Part shown: positions 34,568-43,040 of the stretch, in pieces | Layout: the number at the start of each line of letters is the position of its first letter | Position numbering within the stretch: the first letter of the stretch is position 1 | Assembly (NCBI RefSeq): GCF_002934685.1 | Contig: NZ_NKHL01000109.1 | Location: 7,655-71,654 of the forward strand | Reading direction: 5' to 3' | Length of the DNA stretch: 64,000 nucleotides | Origin: Pseudomonas bohemica | Lineage (GTDB): Bacteria; Pseudomonadota; Gammaproteobacteria; Pseudomonadales; Pseudomonadaceae | Translations under genes and position numbers: made by a program | Notes under the pieces: generated by a model | Databases searched by the model: none | What the model was told of the DNA's origin: nothing | The model's input: the letters and a program-made list of their open reading frames with translations, nothing else

Positions 34568-35596
34568 GTGACGAGGCGAACGTTGAGCGAAAGACGAGAG
34601 TTCAGTGGCGGCATGAAGGGCAAGAACCTTCGTTACCTGGACGATGATAAGAAAACGCCAGGTGCGACCACCCGCGCCGGATTCCTGTTGCTCGAGCATT
34701 TCTCCCTGCCGGCGTTCACCCAGGTGCTGGACACCCTCGTCACCGGTAACCTGCTGCGCCCGAAACTGTTTTCGTCGCGCACGTTCGGGCTGCAGGAAGG
34801 CGAGGTCGTCAGTGATCTGGGGCTGGTCATTCGCCCCGACGCTCGGCTTGATGCCACGGCGCTGAAAGACCTCGACCTGCTGGTGATCTGCGGCGGCTAT
34901 CGCACGGAACTCAAGGCCGACGACGCGCTGATCCATCTGCTGGTCAGCGCTTGCGAGCAGGGACTGACATTGGCCGGACTTTGGAATGGCGCGTGGTTTC
35001 TCGGTGCGGCCGGTTTGCTCGAAGGCTATCGGTGCGCGATCCATCCCGAGCATCGTCCGGTGCTGGCGGAGATTTCCAGAGTCACTCATGTCACCAGCGA
35101 GCCGTTCGTGGTGGACCGCGACCGGCTCACCGCTTCCAGCCCGTCCGGGGCCTTTCATATGGCGCTGGAGTGGATCAAGGCGCTGCACGACAAGGCGCTG
35201 GTGGAGGGCATCGAAGACATCCTGTCATTCGAAGAGTCACGCTATCGACGTATAAAACCCAGCCGGCACATCTCGATGAGTGCGCCGCTCAGGGAAGTCG
35301 TCAAACTGATGGACGCCAACCTCGAAGAGCCGCTGGAAATGGAACAGTTGGCGGTTTACGCCGGGCGCTCTCGGCGGCAGATCGAGCGTCTGTTCAAGGA
35401 GCAACTGGGGACTACGCCGCAGCGCTACTACCTCGAGCTACGCATCACTGAAGCCAGGCGTCTGCTGCAGCACACCGAGCTGTCCCAGGTGGAAGTGCTG
35501 GTGGCGTGCGGATTCGTTTCGCCGAGTCATTTCAGCAAATGCTACAGCTCGTACTTCGGCTACCGGCCATCGAGGGAAAGACGCCTGGTGAGGTGA
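34568..35596 (+). CDS. GlxA/CdhR-type AraC-family regulator (DJ-1/PfpI plus HTH)
   Basis: This protein of up to 342 residues has an N-terminal glutamine-amidotransferase-like DJ-1/PfpI domain (about 35-215) and two AraC helix-turn-helix motifs at 235-335 (LEEPLEMEQLAVYAGRSRRQ and VLVACGFVSPSHFSKC). The nucleophile-elbow Cys of DJ-1 enzymes is replaced (LAGLWNGAWFLGAAGLL), so it is a sensor, not an enzyme. GlxA-like regulators control choline, carnitine and arginine catabolism. The start is uncertain: GTG 34568, TTG 34583 (MSERREFSGG) or ATG 34613. It is divergent from the amidase operon. Confidence 0.88.
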   Translation: MTRRTLSERREFSGGMKGKNLRYLDDDKKTPGATTRAGFLLLEHFSLPAFTQVLDTLVTGNLLRPKLFSSRTFGLQEGEVVSDLGLVIRPDARLDATALKDLDLLVICGGYRTELKADDALIHLLVSACEQGLTLAGLWNGAWFLGAAGLLEGYRCAIHPEHRPVLAEISRVTHVTSEPFVVDRDRLTASSPSGAFHMALEWIKALHDKALVEGIEDILSFEESRYRRIKPSRHISMSAPLREVVKLMDANLEEPLEMEQLAVYAGRSRRQIERLFKEQLGTTPQRYYLELRITEARRLLQHTELSQVEVLVACGFVSPSHFSKCYSSYFGYRPSRERRLVR

Positions 35597-35619
35597 ACGG
35601 CGGACGACGTACGGCTGGC

Positions 35620-36216
35620 TCAGGCCAGAGGCCAATAAGTGCTCAAAGGCGGCGTCCGCCCTGTCACCGGGTCGGTTTCAGGAAACGGCAGCTTCGCCAT
35701 ACGCTCGACCATCGCCTCAGTTGGCGCTTCACGGCAGATGTCCCAGTTCTGACCTGGCGGGTAGCCGCCGACCACCAGAAAATCTTCGCTGGCCCACAGG
35801 CGGCAATGGCCGGTGCCGGTGGGCAGCAACACCACATCGCCCTTGTTGACCGTTACCTCATGGCCATTCGGTCCGCCCAGCATCAGCCGGGCACTGCCCG
35901 CCGCGAAGCCGAGTACTTCATGGGCCGTGGAGTGGTAATGGTGATAATCGAACACGCCGTCACGCCAGGCCGGTTTCCAGCCGTTGCGGGTGAACAGCGC
36001 CTCCATTGCCGATGCCACATCGCCCTCGGTGATCACGTCGGTGTAATGCAGTACCGGCAGGCGCGGGTTGTTCGGCACCCAGTCGTTGCGTTGCAGCAAA
36101 AGTGTTTTCGGTGCTTGCATGGTTTTCGCCCAGGCAAAACCGGTCGGCAGCGCTAGCGAACCTGCGCCGAGGACCAGTGCCCCTTTGATGAAGTTGCGTC
36201 TGTCGAAGGTCGTCAT
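35620..36216 (-). CDS. Tat-exported YjlB-like cupin protein
   Basis: This 198-residue protein has a twin-arginine signal peptide ([19 protein letters not shown], cleavage probably after FAWA near residue 29), then a cupin with [19 protein letters not shown] and [17 protein letters not shown], the metal-binding histidines of the YjlB type. ATG 36216 is 8 nt from GGAG; ATG 36222 is too close to that site. Most YjlB-like cupins are cytoplasmic, so Tat export of a folded metal-loaded form is notable. Function unknown. Confidence 0.83.
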   Translation of the reverse strand: MTTFDRRNFIKGALVLGAGSLALPTGFAWAKTMQAPKTLLLQRNDWVPNNPRLPVLHYTDVITEGDVASAMEALFTRNGWKPAWRDGVFDYHHYHSTAHEVLGFAAGSARLMLGGPNGHEVTVNKGDVVLLPTGTGHCRLWASEDFLVVGGYPPGQNWDICREAPTEAMVERMAKLPFPETDPVTGRTPPLSTYWPLA

Positions 36217-36549
36217 GAGCATTTCTCCCGTTTCAGCTGACCTGCTCACGCCCATCGGCGTTCCATGAAACATGCACGCCTGATGCAACACGGCTTGCCG
36301 GCGGCGGATTGGCGAGCGCCACGGCCGGAAGGCCTGTGCCAGACGCACGCATTCGCAGCGCCAGCCAGCCTGGAAGGGAACCCTTGAGCCCACGGCGCGG
36401 TCGGTTGATTCGTGCCTGAAGATCAAATGTCATTTGTGACACGTGAACTGTTCGGCGTTGGGAGACAGGGCAATACTTCGCAAGACTTTGAAAAATCAAA
36501 CTTTGAAAATTCAGCAAGGCCCACGGATGGCCGCCGCGAGGTTCCAATA
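36217..36549. other. Divergent promoter region with a REP-like half element
   Basis: These 333 nt separate the cupin and the lipoprotein propeller genes. CGGCTTGCCGGCGGCGG at about 36290-36306, followed by GGCGAGCGCC, resembles a degenerate REP. The right half, 36420-36530, is A/T-richer and probably holds the plus-strand promoter. No gene is supported. Confidence 0.4.
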
Positions 36550-37887
36550 ATGATTGCAATGCATCGATTTGCACTGCTGATGACCGCTGCCATGTTGCTC
36601 AGCGCCTGTGGAGATACTTCCAAGTTGCCGTTCCAGGCGGGCATTGGTCCCAAGCCACAGTTGCCTGAGCCGACCAGTTCGTTGATTCCGACGCTGAAAG
36701 TGTCCAAGGCCGTGGGCTGGAGTGGCAGCGACACGCCCAAGGCGCCCGACGGTTTCAAGGTGCAGGCGCTGGCCGATAACCTGCAGCACCCGCGCTGGCT
36801 GTACAAGCTGCCGAACGGTGATGTGCTGGTGGCCGAAAGCAACACGCCACCCAAGCCTGAAGGCTCGACCGATGGCGGCACCGGCCTGATGGCCTGGGCC
36901 AAGCGCACCGCTTCGGGCATCGTCATGGGCCGCGCGGGGGCCGAAGCGCCTAGCGCCAATCGCATCACCCTGCTGCGTGACGCCGACGGCGATGGCAAGG
37001 CCGAAGTGCACAAGGTGTTCATCAGTGGCCTGACCTCGCCCTACGGCATGGTCCTGGTGGGCAACGAGCTGTTCATCGCCAACGCCGATGCCGTGGTCAA
37101 AGTGCCGTACACCGAAGGCCAGACCGAAATCACCGCGACCCCGGTTAAGGTCACCGACCTGCCGGCGGGCATCAACCATCACTGGACCAAGAACATCATC
37201 GCCAACAGCGACGGCAGCAAGCTCTACGTGACAGTCGGCTCCAACAGCAACGTCGGCGAGAACGGTATCGAGGCTGAAGAGGGCCGCGCGGCGATCTGGG
37301 AAGTCGATGCCAGGACCGGCCAGAAACGCCTGTTCGCCAGCGGCTTGCGCAATCCCAACGGGCTGATCTGGAAGCCGGGCAGCACTGAGCTGTGGACCGT
37401 GGTCAACGAGCGTGACGAAATCGGCAGCGATCTGGTGCCCGACTACCTGACTTCGGTGAAAGACGGCGCCTTCTACGGCTGGCCGTGGAGCTATTACGGC
37501 AACCACGTCGATGCTCGCGTGCAGCCGCCGCGCCCGGACATGGTGGCCAAGGCCATCGCCCCGGACTATGCGCTGGGCACTCACGTTGCGCCGCTGGGCC
37601 TGACTTACTCCAACGCTCGCGGCATGCCGGATAGCTTCGCAAACGGCGTGTTCGTCGGCGAGCACGGCTCGTGGAACCGCAATCCGCAAGCCGGCTATAA
37701 AGTCGTGTTCATTGGTTTCCAGAACGGCCAGCCGTCAGGCATGCCGATCGATTTTCTCACTGGGTTCCTGAATGCCGATGGTGAAGCGCAAGGGCGTCCG
37801 GTGGGCGTGATCCTCGATCAGCAAGGCTCGCTACTGGTAGCGGACGATGTGGGCAACAAGGTCTGGCGGGTCAGCCGCAACAAATAG
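36550..37887 (+). CDS. Lipoprotein sorbosone-dehydrogenase-like beta-propeller
   Basis: This 445-residue protein has a lipoprotein signal (FALLMTAAMLLSACGD, lipidated Cys near residue 20). A six-bladed propeller of the L-sorbosone dehydrogenase / PQQ-dependent sugar dehydrogenase (GDH-B-like) fold follows. Conserved features include GLTSPYGMVLVGNELFIAN, GINHHWTKNII, GLRNPNGLIWKPGSTELWT and FVGEHGSWNRNP. PQQ-binding is plausible but not proved by motif alone. GAGG lies about 9 nt before ATG 36550. It probably works at the periplasmic face of a membrane. Confidence 0.88.
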   Translation: MIAMHRFALLMTAAMLLSACGDTSKLPFQAGIGPKPQLPEPTSSLIPTLKVSKAVGWSGSDTPKAPDGFKVQALADNLQHPRWLYKLPNGDVLVAESNTPPKPEGSTDGGTGLMAWAKRTASGIVMGRAGAEAPSANRITLLRDADGDGKAEVHKVFISGLTSPYGMVLVGNELFIANADAVVKVPYTEGQTEITATPVKVTDLPAGINHHWTKNIIANSDGSKLYVTVGSNSNVGENGIEAEEGRAAIWEVDARTGQKRLFASGLRNPNGLIWKPGSTELWTVVNERDEIGSDLVPDYLTSVKDGAFYGWPWSYYGNHVDARVQPPRPDMVAKAIAPDYALGTHVAPLGLTYSNARGMPDSFANGVFVGEHGSWNRNPQAGYKVVFIGFQNGQPSGMPIDFLTGFLNADGEAQGRPVGVILDQQGSLLVADDVGNKVWRVSRNK

Positions 37888-37906
37888 CCGCTGATGGAAG
37901 CAGCGC

Positions 37907-37952
37907 GGCTTGCCGGCGGGGGCTTCTTTGAGATTGCTACCGCCGGCAAGCC
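37907..37952. repeat. REP palindrome
   Basis: GGCTTGCCGGCGG (37907-37919) and CCGCCGGCAAGCC (37940-37952) are perfect 13-bp arms around a 20-nt loop, with AACTGCTAC following. This is the typical Pseudomonas REP layout in an intergenic space after a stop codon. Confidence 0.8.
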
Positions 37953-38095
37953 GAACTGCTACAGGGGCCTGGGCGCAGGCGCCAATCTGCGTGTTGGACG
38001 GCGGAGCCACCTGTGGTGTACTTCGCCGGATGATCTGCATATTCAGGCTCTGCACACGTAAGCTGTGCACACTTATTCAGTCCCCGGACGGCCCG

Positions 38096-38977
38096 ATGAA
38101 TGCTTCTACCCGTTCCCACAGCCACGTCATCGGCATGTGGTTGATGGTCGGCGTGACCTTTATCTTCGCCAGCCACGATGCACTCTCCAAAACCCTGATC
38201 CTTGCGCTTCCCGTGATATTCGTGGCCTGGGCGCGTTATCTGATCCACACCCTGCTGGTCACCAGCGTGATCCTTCGGGAAAAGCGCAAAGACGCCTTCC
38301 ACACCACGCGTCCCTGGCTGCACCTGCTGCGGGCGGTGTTCCTGCTGGGCGACAGCCTGACGTTTCTGTTCGGCCTGACCCATGTGCCGTTGGCCGAGTC
38401 CACGGCGCTGGTGTTTCTGGCACCGGCCTTCGTGACGATCCTCTCGCCGTTGCTGTTCGGCATCAGGGCAGACCGTTTGCAGTGGCTGTCGGTTGTCATC
38501 GGGTTTGTCGGCGTATTGGTGGTGATCAACCCGGGCGGTGATGGATTTTCGCTGTGGATGCTGTTCCCGCTGGCGTGTGCCTTCTGCTTTGCGGTTTATC
38601 AGATGCTCACGCAACTGGCCGGTGAGTTGGACAGCCCGTCGGTGTGCAGCTTTTATGTAGGTGTGTTCAGCACCGCGTTGCTGAGCCTCGCGGTGCCGTT
38701 TTTCTGGGCTGCGCCAAGCCCGTCGCAGTGGCTTATGTTGCTGGTGCTGGGCAGCCTGGGGTTGTCGGCCCATTTCCTGATCGCCAAGTCGTATCGCTAC
38801 GCGTCGTCGTCGGTGCTCGCGCCATTGGGCTACCTGCAGATCGTCTTCGCCACCGGCTATGGTGTGGTGTTTTTCGACAGCTATCCCGGGTTGTCCTCAG
38901 CGTTCGGCATGGCACTGATCTGCGTGAGCGGGCTGCTGGTGTACGCCAAACGCACATCGGCGGTGGTCACCAACTGA
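38096..38977 (+). CDS. EamA/DMT-family transporter
   Basis: This 293-residue protein has ten hydrophobic helices in two EamA halves (GVTFIFASHDALSKTLILAL, PLAESTALVFLAPAFVTIL; SVLAPLGYLQIVFATGYGV). The first half matches the RhaT/S-adenosylmethionine-type DMT exporters. The start is ATG 38096 (MNASTRSHSH). It is convergent with the next EamA gene (24 nt between stops). Substrate unknown. Confidence 0.87.
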   Translation: MNASTRSHSHVIGMWLMVGVTFIFASHDALSKTLILALPVIFVAWARYLIHTLLVTSVILREKRKDAFHTTRPWLHLLRAVFLLGDSLTFLFGLTHVPLAESTALVFLAPAFVTILSPLLFGIRADRLQWLSVVIGFVGVLVVINPGGDGFSLWMLFPLACAFCFAVYQMLTQLAGELDSPSVCSFYVGVFSTALLSLAVPFFWAAPSPSQWLMLLVLGSLGLSAHFLIAKSYRYASSSVLAPLGYLQIVFATGYGVVFFDSYPGLSSAFGMALICVSGLLVYAKRTSAVVTN

Positions 38978-39001
38978 GCCGAGGCGCGGGCTGGGTGTCG
39001 G

Positions 39002-39898
39002 TCAGCGGGAGAATTTGCGCGCGCCCGCCACGCACAGGATGACTGCAACCGTCACCACGATCATGCCGAGGCTGACTCGCTCGTGCAGCAGGGTCGCCGC
39101 CAGCGCCAGGCCGAAAAACGGCTGCAGCAGTTGAAGCTGACCCACCGCTGCAATCCCGCCTTGCACGAGCCCGCGATACCAGAAGATGAAGCCAATCAGC
39201 ATGCTGAACAACGAGACGTAGCCCAGGCTGATCCACACGGCCAGGCTGATGTGCGCGACGGAAGACGGCGCGGTGAGCCAGGTCAGGGCCAACATGACCG
39301 GCAATGAAAGCACCAGCGCCCAGCAGATCACCTGCCAGCCGCCCAGGCTCCTTGAAAGCCTGGCACCTTCGGCATAACCCAGCCCGCAGACCAGAATCGC
39401 CAACAGCATCAGCAGATCGCCTGCCGGTGAAGCGGTGAGGCCCTGAGACACGGCAAAGCCGACCACCAACGAACTGCCGAGCACCGAGAACAGCCAGAAC
39501 ACCGGCCTCGGCCGTTCGCCGCCGCGCATGACCGCAAACACGGCGGTCGCCAGCGGCAACAGGACAACGAAGACGATGGAATGCGCGGACGTCACATACT
39601 GCAACGCCAACGCCGTAAGCAGCGGAAAGCCCACCACCACCCCCAGCGCGACGATGCACAACGGCAGCAGTTGATGCCTGGCCGGGCGCGTTTGCTTGAG
39701 CAGCAACAACATGCACAACGCCACCGCACCGGCAATCGACGCACGGGCGACGGTCAGGAACACCGGGGCAAATTCCTGAACGGCGATGCGCGTCGCCGGC
39801 AGCGAGCCGCTGAAGATCACCACACCGATCAGCCCGTTAAGCCAGCCGCGGGAGGTCTGGTTCGTACTGCGAGGTTGCAGGTGCGATGCGTGTTCCAT
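39002..39898 (-). CDS. EamA/DMT-family transporter divergent from a MocR regulator
   Basis: This 298-residue protein has ten helices (GVVIFSGSLPATRIAVQEFA early; YRGLVQGGIAAVGQLQLLQP late, typical of EamA proteins). ATG 39898 (MEHASHLQPRS) is the start; in-frame codons upstream would overlap the shared promoter. A MocR/PdxR-type regulator reads away from it 119 nt off, a frequent pairing in which the regulator controls export of an amino acid or amine. Substrate unknown. Confidence 0.88.
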   Translation of the reverse strand: MEHASHLQPRSTNQTSRGWLNGLIGVVIFSGSLPATRIAVQEFAPVFLTVARASIAGAVALCMLLLLKQTRPARHQLLPLCIVALGVVVGFPLLTALALQYVTSAHSIVFVVLLPLATAVFAVMRGGERPRPVFWLFSVLGSSLVVGFAVSQGLTASPAGDLLMLLAILVCGLGYAEGARLSRSLGGWQVICWALVLSLPVMLALTWLTAPSSVAHISLAVWISLGYVSLFSMLIGFIFWYRGLVQGGIAAVGQLQLLQPFFGLALAATLLHERVSLGMIVVTVAVILCVAGARKFSR

Positions 39899-40017
39899 GA
39901 TGGCAGGCTCGATTGAGGCAGTGGTTAATTGGCAGGGTGCAGGGTTATTGCGGCAAGCCCGACCGGTTGCAGTCATCGAATCCTAGGGCGCAGAATCAGC
40001 ACAATCAAAAAATTGTC

Positions 40018-41367
40018 ATGGATACATCGCCAGTGCCCCGCGCCCGCTACAAGACCATCGTCGATGCCTTTGCCAGTGGTATCGCCTCTGGCGCGTTGCC
40101 CCCGGGCACGCGTTTGCCCACGCACCGCCAACTTGCCGAACAGCAAGGATTGGCACTGGCGACGGCGTCCCGGGTCTATGCCGAGCTTGAGGCGATGGGG
40201 CTGATCAGCGGAGAAACGGGCAGGGGCACCTTCGTGCGGGAAATCGCGCTGCCGCTCAGTCATGGCGTCGATCAACAAGCGGCAGCAGTGGGTGTGCTGG
40301 ACCTGAATTTCAATTACCCGGCATTGCCTGGCCAGGCCGAGTTGCTGCGCAGTGGTTTGCGGCAATTGGCGCTTTCGGGGGATCTGGAGGCGCTGTTGCG
40401 GTATCAGCCCCATGCCGGGCGAGCCCATGAGCGCGCCTGCATCGCCCGGCATCTGGCGGATCGCGGGCTTGAAGCAGATGCCGAGCACGTGCTGATCGTC
40501 AGCGGTGCTCAGCATGGCCTGGCCGCGACCGTCATGGGCCTGCTCAAACCGGGGGATGTGGTCGCGGTCGATGCGCTGACGTATTCGGGGTTCAAGGTGC
40601 TCGCCGATGCTCACCGGCTGGAACTGGTGCCCATTGCGCTGAACGAAACCGGTCCTGATCTCGACGCTCTGGAAAAGCTTTGCCGCAAGCGCCGGCTCAA
40701 GGCGGTGTATGCCATGCCGACCTTGCACAACCCCATGGGCTGGGTAATGGACCTGCCGTGGCGTGAGCGGTTGGTGCGCATTGCGCGTGAACATCAGCTG
40801 CTGCTGATCGAAGACGCGGCCTACGCCTTTCTGGCTGACGCGCCGCCTGTTCCGTTGCGGGCGCTGGCACCGGAGCTGACGGTTTATGTGTCTGGCTTCT
40901 CGAAAAACGTCGCCACCGGATTGCGCGTCGGTTTCGTGGTCGCGCCCTTGAACTGGGTGCCTGCTCTGGAGCGAACGATCAGGGCCACCACCTGGAACAC
41001 GCCGGGTGTCATGACCGCGCTGGTGTGTGGCTGGATCGAGGACGGCACCGTCGCGCGGCTTGAAGCTGAAAAACGCCAGGACGCGATGCAGCGACAGGCG
41101 ATGGCGAGAAAGGCACTTGCCGGGCTTACCGTCATCGGTCATCCGGCCTCGTATTTTCTGTGGTTGCCGTTGCCCGAAGAGGTGCGAGCCGATCAAGTGG
41201 CCGTAGCACTGTTGGCAATGAATGTCGCTGTTTCCACCGCTGAAGCGTTTGCCATTTCCAGCCCTGTTCCTCATGCGATTCGCCTGGCCCTGGGGTCGGT
41301 TGAAATGGATGCGCTACAACTGGCGCTGCATAAAGTTCGCCAAATAATCGGCAACTTTGCCTTCTGA
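40018..41367 (+). CDS. MocR-type GntR/aminotransferase regulator
   Basis: This 449-residue protein has an N-terminal GntR winged helix (PPGTRLPTHRQLAEQQGLAL) and a class I aminotransferase-like domain (about 95-445) containing the PLP-lysine motif VSGFSKNVATGLRVGF and ligand segments LHNPMGWVMD and IEDAAYAF. MocR proteins bind PLP or an amine adduct and switch a divergent promoter, here probably that of the EamA gene at 39898. The start is ATG 40018. Confidence 0.92.
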   Translation: MDTSPVPRARYKTIVDAFASGIASGALPPGTRLPTHRQLAEQQGLALATASRVYAELEAMGLISGETGRGTFVREIALPLSHGVDQQAAAVGVLDLNFNYPALPGQAELLRSGLRQLALSGDLEALLRYQPHAGRAHERACIARHLADRGLEADAEHVLIVSGAQHGLAATVMGLLKPGDVVAVDALTYSGFKVLADAHRLELVPIALNETGPDLDALEKLCRKRRLKAVYAMPTLHNPMGWVMDLPWRERLVRIAREHQLLLIEDAAYAFLADAPPVPLRALAPELTVYVSGFSKNVATGLRVGFVVAPLNWVPALERTIRATTWNTPGVMTALVCGWIEDGTVARLEAEKRQDAMQRQAMARKALAGLTVIGHPASYFLWLPLPEEVRADQVAVALLAMNVAVSTAEAFAISSPVPHAIRLALGSVEMDALQLALHKVRQIIGNFAF

Positions 41368-41541
41368 GTTAGTGTGGATAAGCATATTGAAAAGTTGCTT
41401 TATTCAGGAAAACGTAAAGGACTCTCTCAGTGCGCATACCATTCGTGAAATCGATAGTGAACATCACGGATTGCGAGTTCTTTTTTTCCATTAAACGAGC
41501 ACGATAGCGTCATACCGCACTGGCTTTAGAAGGACACCGCG

Positions 41542-42237
41542 ATGAGAATTTCAACCCTGCTGACTCTTGTCGCTGCCTTGGCCGGCAATATCGCCTTCAA
41601 TGCTCCCGTCTATGCCGTAACGTCATCTACAACTGCGGCGGTCGATGAACAGTCCTGCCACTTCATGCCCGTTGCTGACAGCGGCGTTGCCCTCAGACAT
41701 TCGCAGTCGGTGGGTGTGCTTTACAGCGAAAACACCGTCAGCACGCTCCAATATCTTGAGCACTACCACTCGGTTGCGTTGAACGGCGTGAAGAACGGGG
41801 CGCTGGATTCCAGAATTCGCGAAGCGTTCGTCAACAGTTCCGATCCTAAACTGGCGATCGACTGGCTCAAGGCGTCGATTGCCAAGGAATTCGCTTCCGT
41901 CACTGTGTACGACAATCTGGATGCATTGATGCAGGCGCGGCCTGACGTGGTGGTCACGCTCGACACTTACAACCAGCTCGTCACCCAACGCAACAGCAAG
42001 GTCGAGGCACGCTTTATCGCCACGTTCTACGACTCGAACCTGCAATACATCGGCAAGGCCGAAGGCCTGGGTGCAAAAGAGCTGAGCTCGGTGTGGGTCC
42101 ACGACAAAGCCGCCCCGGAAATCGCCGCGCAGATCGATCAACAGCGTGATTTGCAAATCCATGCGCTGAAGCAGTTCGATGCCTCGCTCAAGGCGCTGGT
42201 GACCTCGGGTGCAGTGGCGCAGGTTGCGGGGAATTGA
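41542..42237 (+). CDS. Secreted hypothetical protein
   Basis: This 231-residue protein has a signal peptide (MRISTLLTLVAALAGNIAF, cleavage near AYA-like PVYA at residue 25). The mature part is mixed alpha/beta without a recognised motif; it holds SDPKLAIDWLKASIAKEFA and a C-terminal charged helix. ATG 41542 has AAGGA at 7 nt. It is probably periplasmic. A strong terminator follows at 42304. No family recognised. Confidence 0.7.
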   Translation: MRISTLLTLVAALAGNIAFNAPVYAVTSSTTAAVDEQSCHFMPVADSGVALRHSQSVGVLYSENTVSTLQYLEHYHSVALNGVKNGALDSRIREAFVNSSDPKLAIDWLKASIAKEFASVTVYDNLDALMQARPDVVVTLDTYNQLVTQRNSKVEARFIATFYDSNLQYIGKAEGLGAKELSSVWVHDKAAPEIAAQIDQQRDLQIHALKQFDASLKALVTSGAVAQVAGN

Positions 42238-42303
42238 TTGATACGCTGATCAAGTCCCTGTAGCAGTCCGGTTGCGTCAGACTCGGCTAAACGAGCACAA
42301 AAA

Positions 42304-42340
42304 AACCCGCTGCCACCTGACAGGCGCCAGCGGGTTCTTT
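42304..42340 (+). terminator. Rho-independent terminator
   Basis: AACCCGCTG (42304-42312) pairs with CAGCGGGTT (42328-42336), followed by CTTT and preceded by an A run. It lies 67 nt after the stop of the secreted protein gene and should end that transcript. Confidence 0.8.
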
Positions 42341-42513
42341 GTGCGTGGTCGTCTACTGGCTGTCGGACTCTTGTTGACCGCATAAGGGTGCCCTTGAGCG
42401 GCACCGCGCCCATGCCGGTATTCAGCGCTTCGCCACCGCTTGAACTATCCTCCCCACCACGCGCCCAAAATCCCAAAGGCTTGAAGCCGCAGCGACATGA
42501 CAAGGAACCACCC

Positions 42514-42924
42514 ATGGCCGAACCAGAAATCCTCAACCTGTACCGCGCCTACATCGACTGTCTCAATCGTCAGGACTGGCCTGCGCTGGGCCGTTTTGTC
42601 GATCAGAATGTGCATTACAACGGTGAGCGCATCGGGCTGTCCGGTTACCGGGAAATGCTGGAAAACGATTTTCGCGCCATCCCCGATCTGCAATTCGTCA
42701 TCGACCTGCTGATGGCCGATCCGCCACGCATTGCCGCCCGGCTGTGCTTCGATTGCACACCGTTAGGGGAATTGTTCGGGTTTGCGGTCAATGGCCAGCG
42801 CGTCAGCTTCACCGAGAACGTCTTCTATGAATTCAGCGACGGGCGCATCCGCAACGTGTATTCGGTGATCGACAAAGCGACTGTCCAAGCGCAGCTGACT
42901 CACGCGTCGCAGAATGACCGCTAG
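42514..42924 (+). CDS. SnoaL-like (NTF2-fold) protein
   Basis: This 136-residue single-domain protein has the SnoaL/ester-cyclase pattern: N-terminal helix LNLYRAYIDCLNRQDWPALG, then GLSGYREMLENDFRAIPD and a C-terminal strand pair FYEFSDGRIRNVYSVID. Members bind small hydrophobic ligands or act as cyclases; the catalytic role here is unknown. ATG 42514 has AAGGA upstream at 7 nt. The frame extends 42 codons further but without a site. Confidence 0.82.
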   Translation: MAEPEILNLYRAYIDCLNRQDWPALGRFVDQNVHYNGERIGLSGYREMLENDFRAIPDLQFVIDLLMADPPRIAARLCFDCTPLGELFGFAVNGQRVSFTENVFYEFSDGRIRNVYSVIDKATVQAQLTHASQNDR

Positions 42925-43040
42925 CCCCTGCATACACGGACAGTTACGATAGCCATTGGCAATCATCGGTCGTCGTCGGCGCGCTTGGTTGCCCGGTCCA
43001 GAGCGAGTCGCTGCGTTCGTTGAAGCATTCAGGTGCCTGC

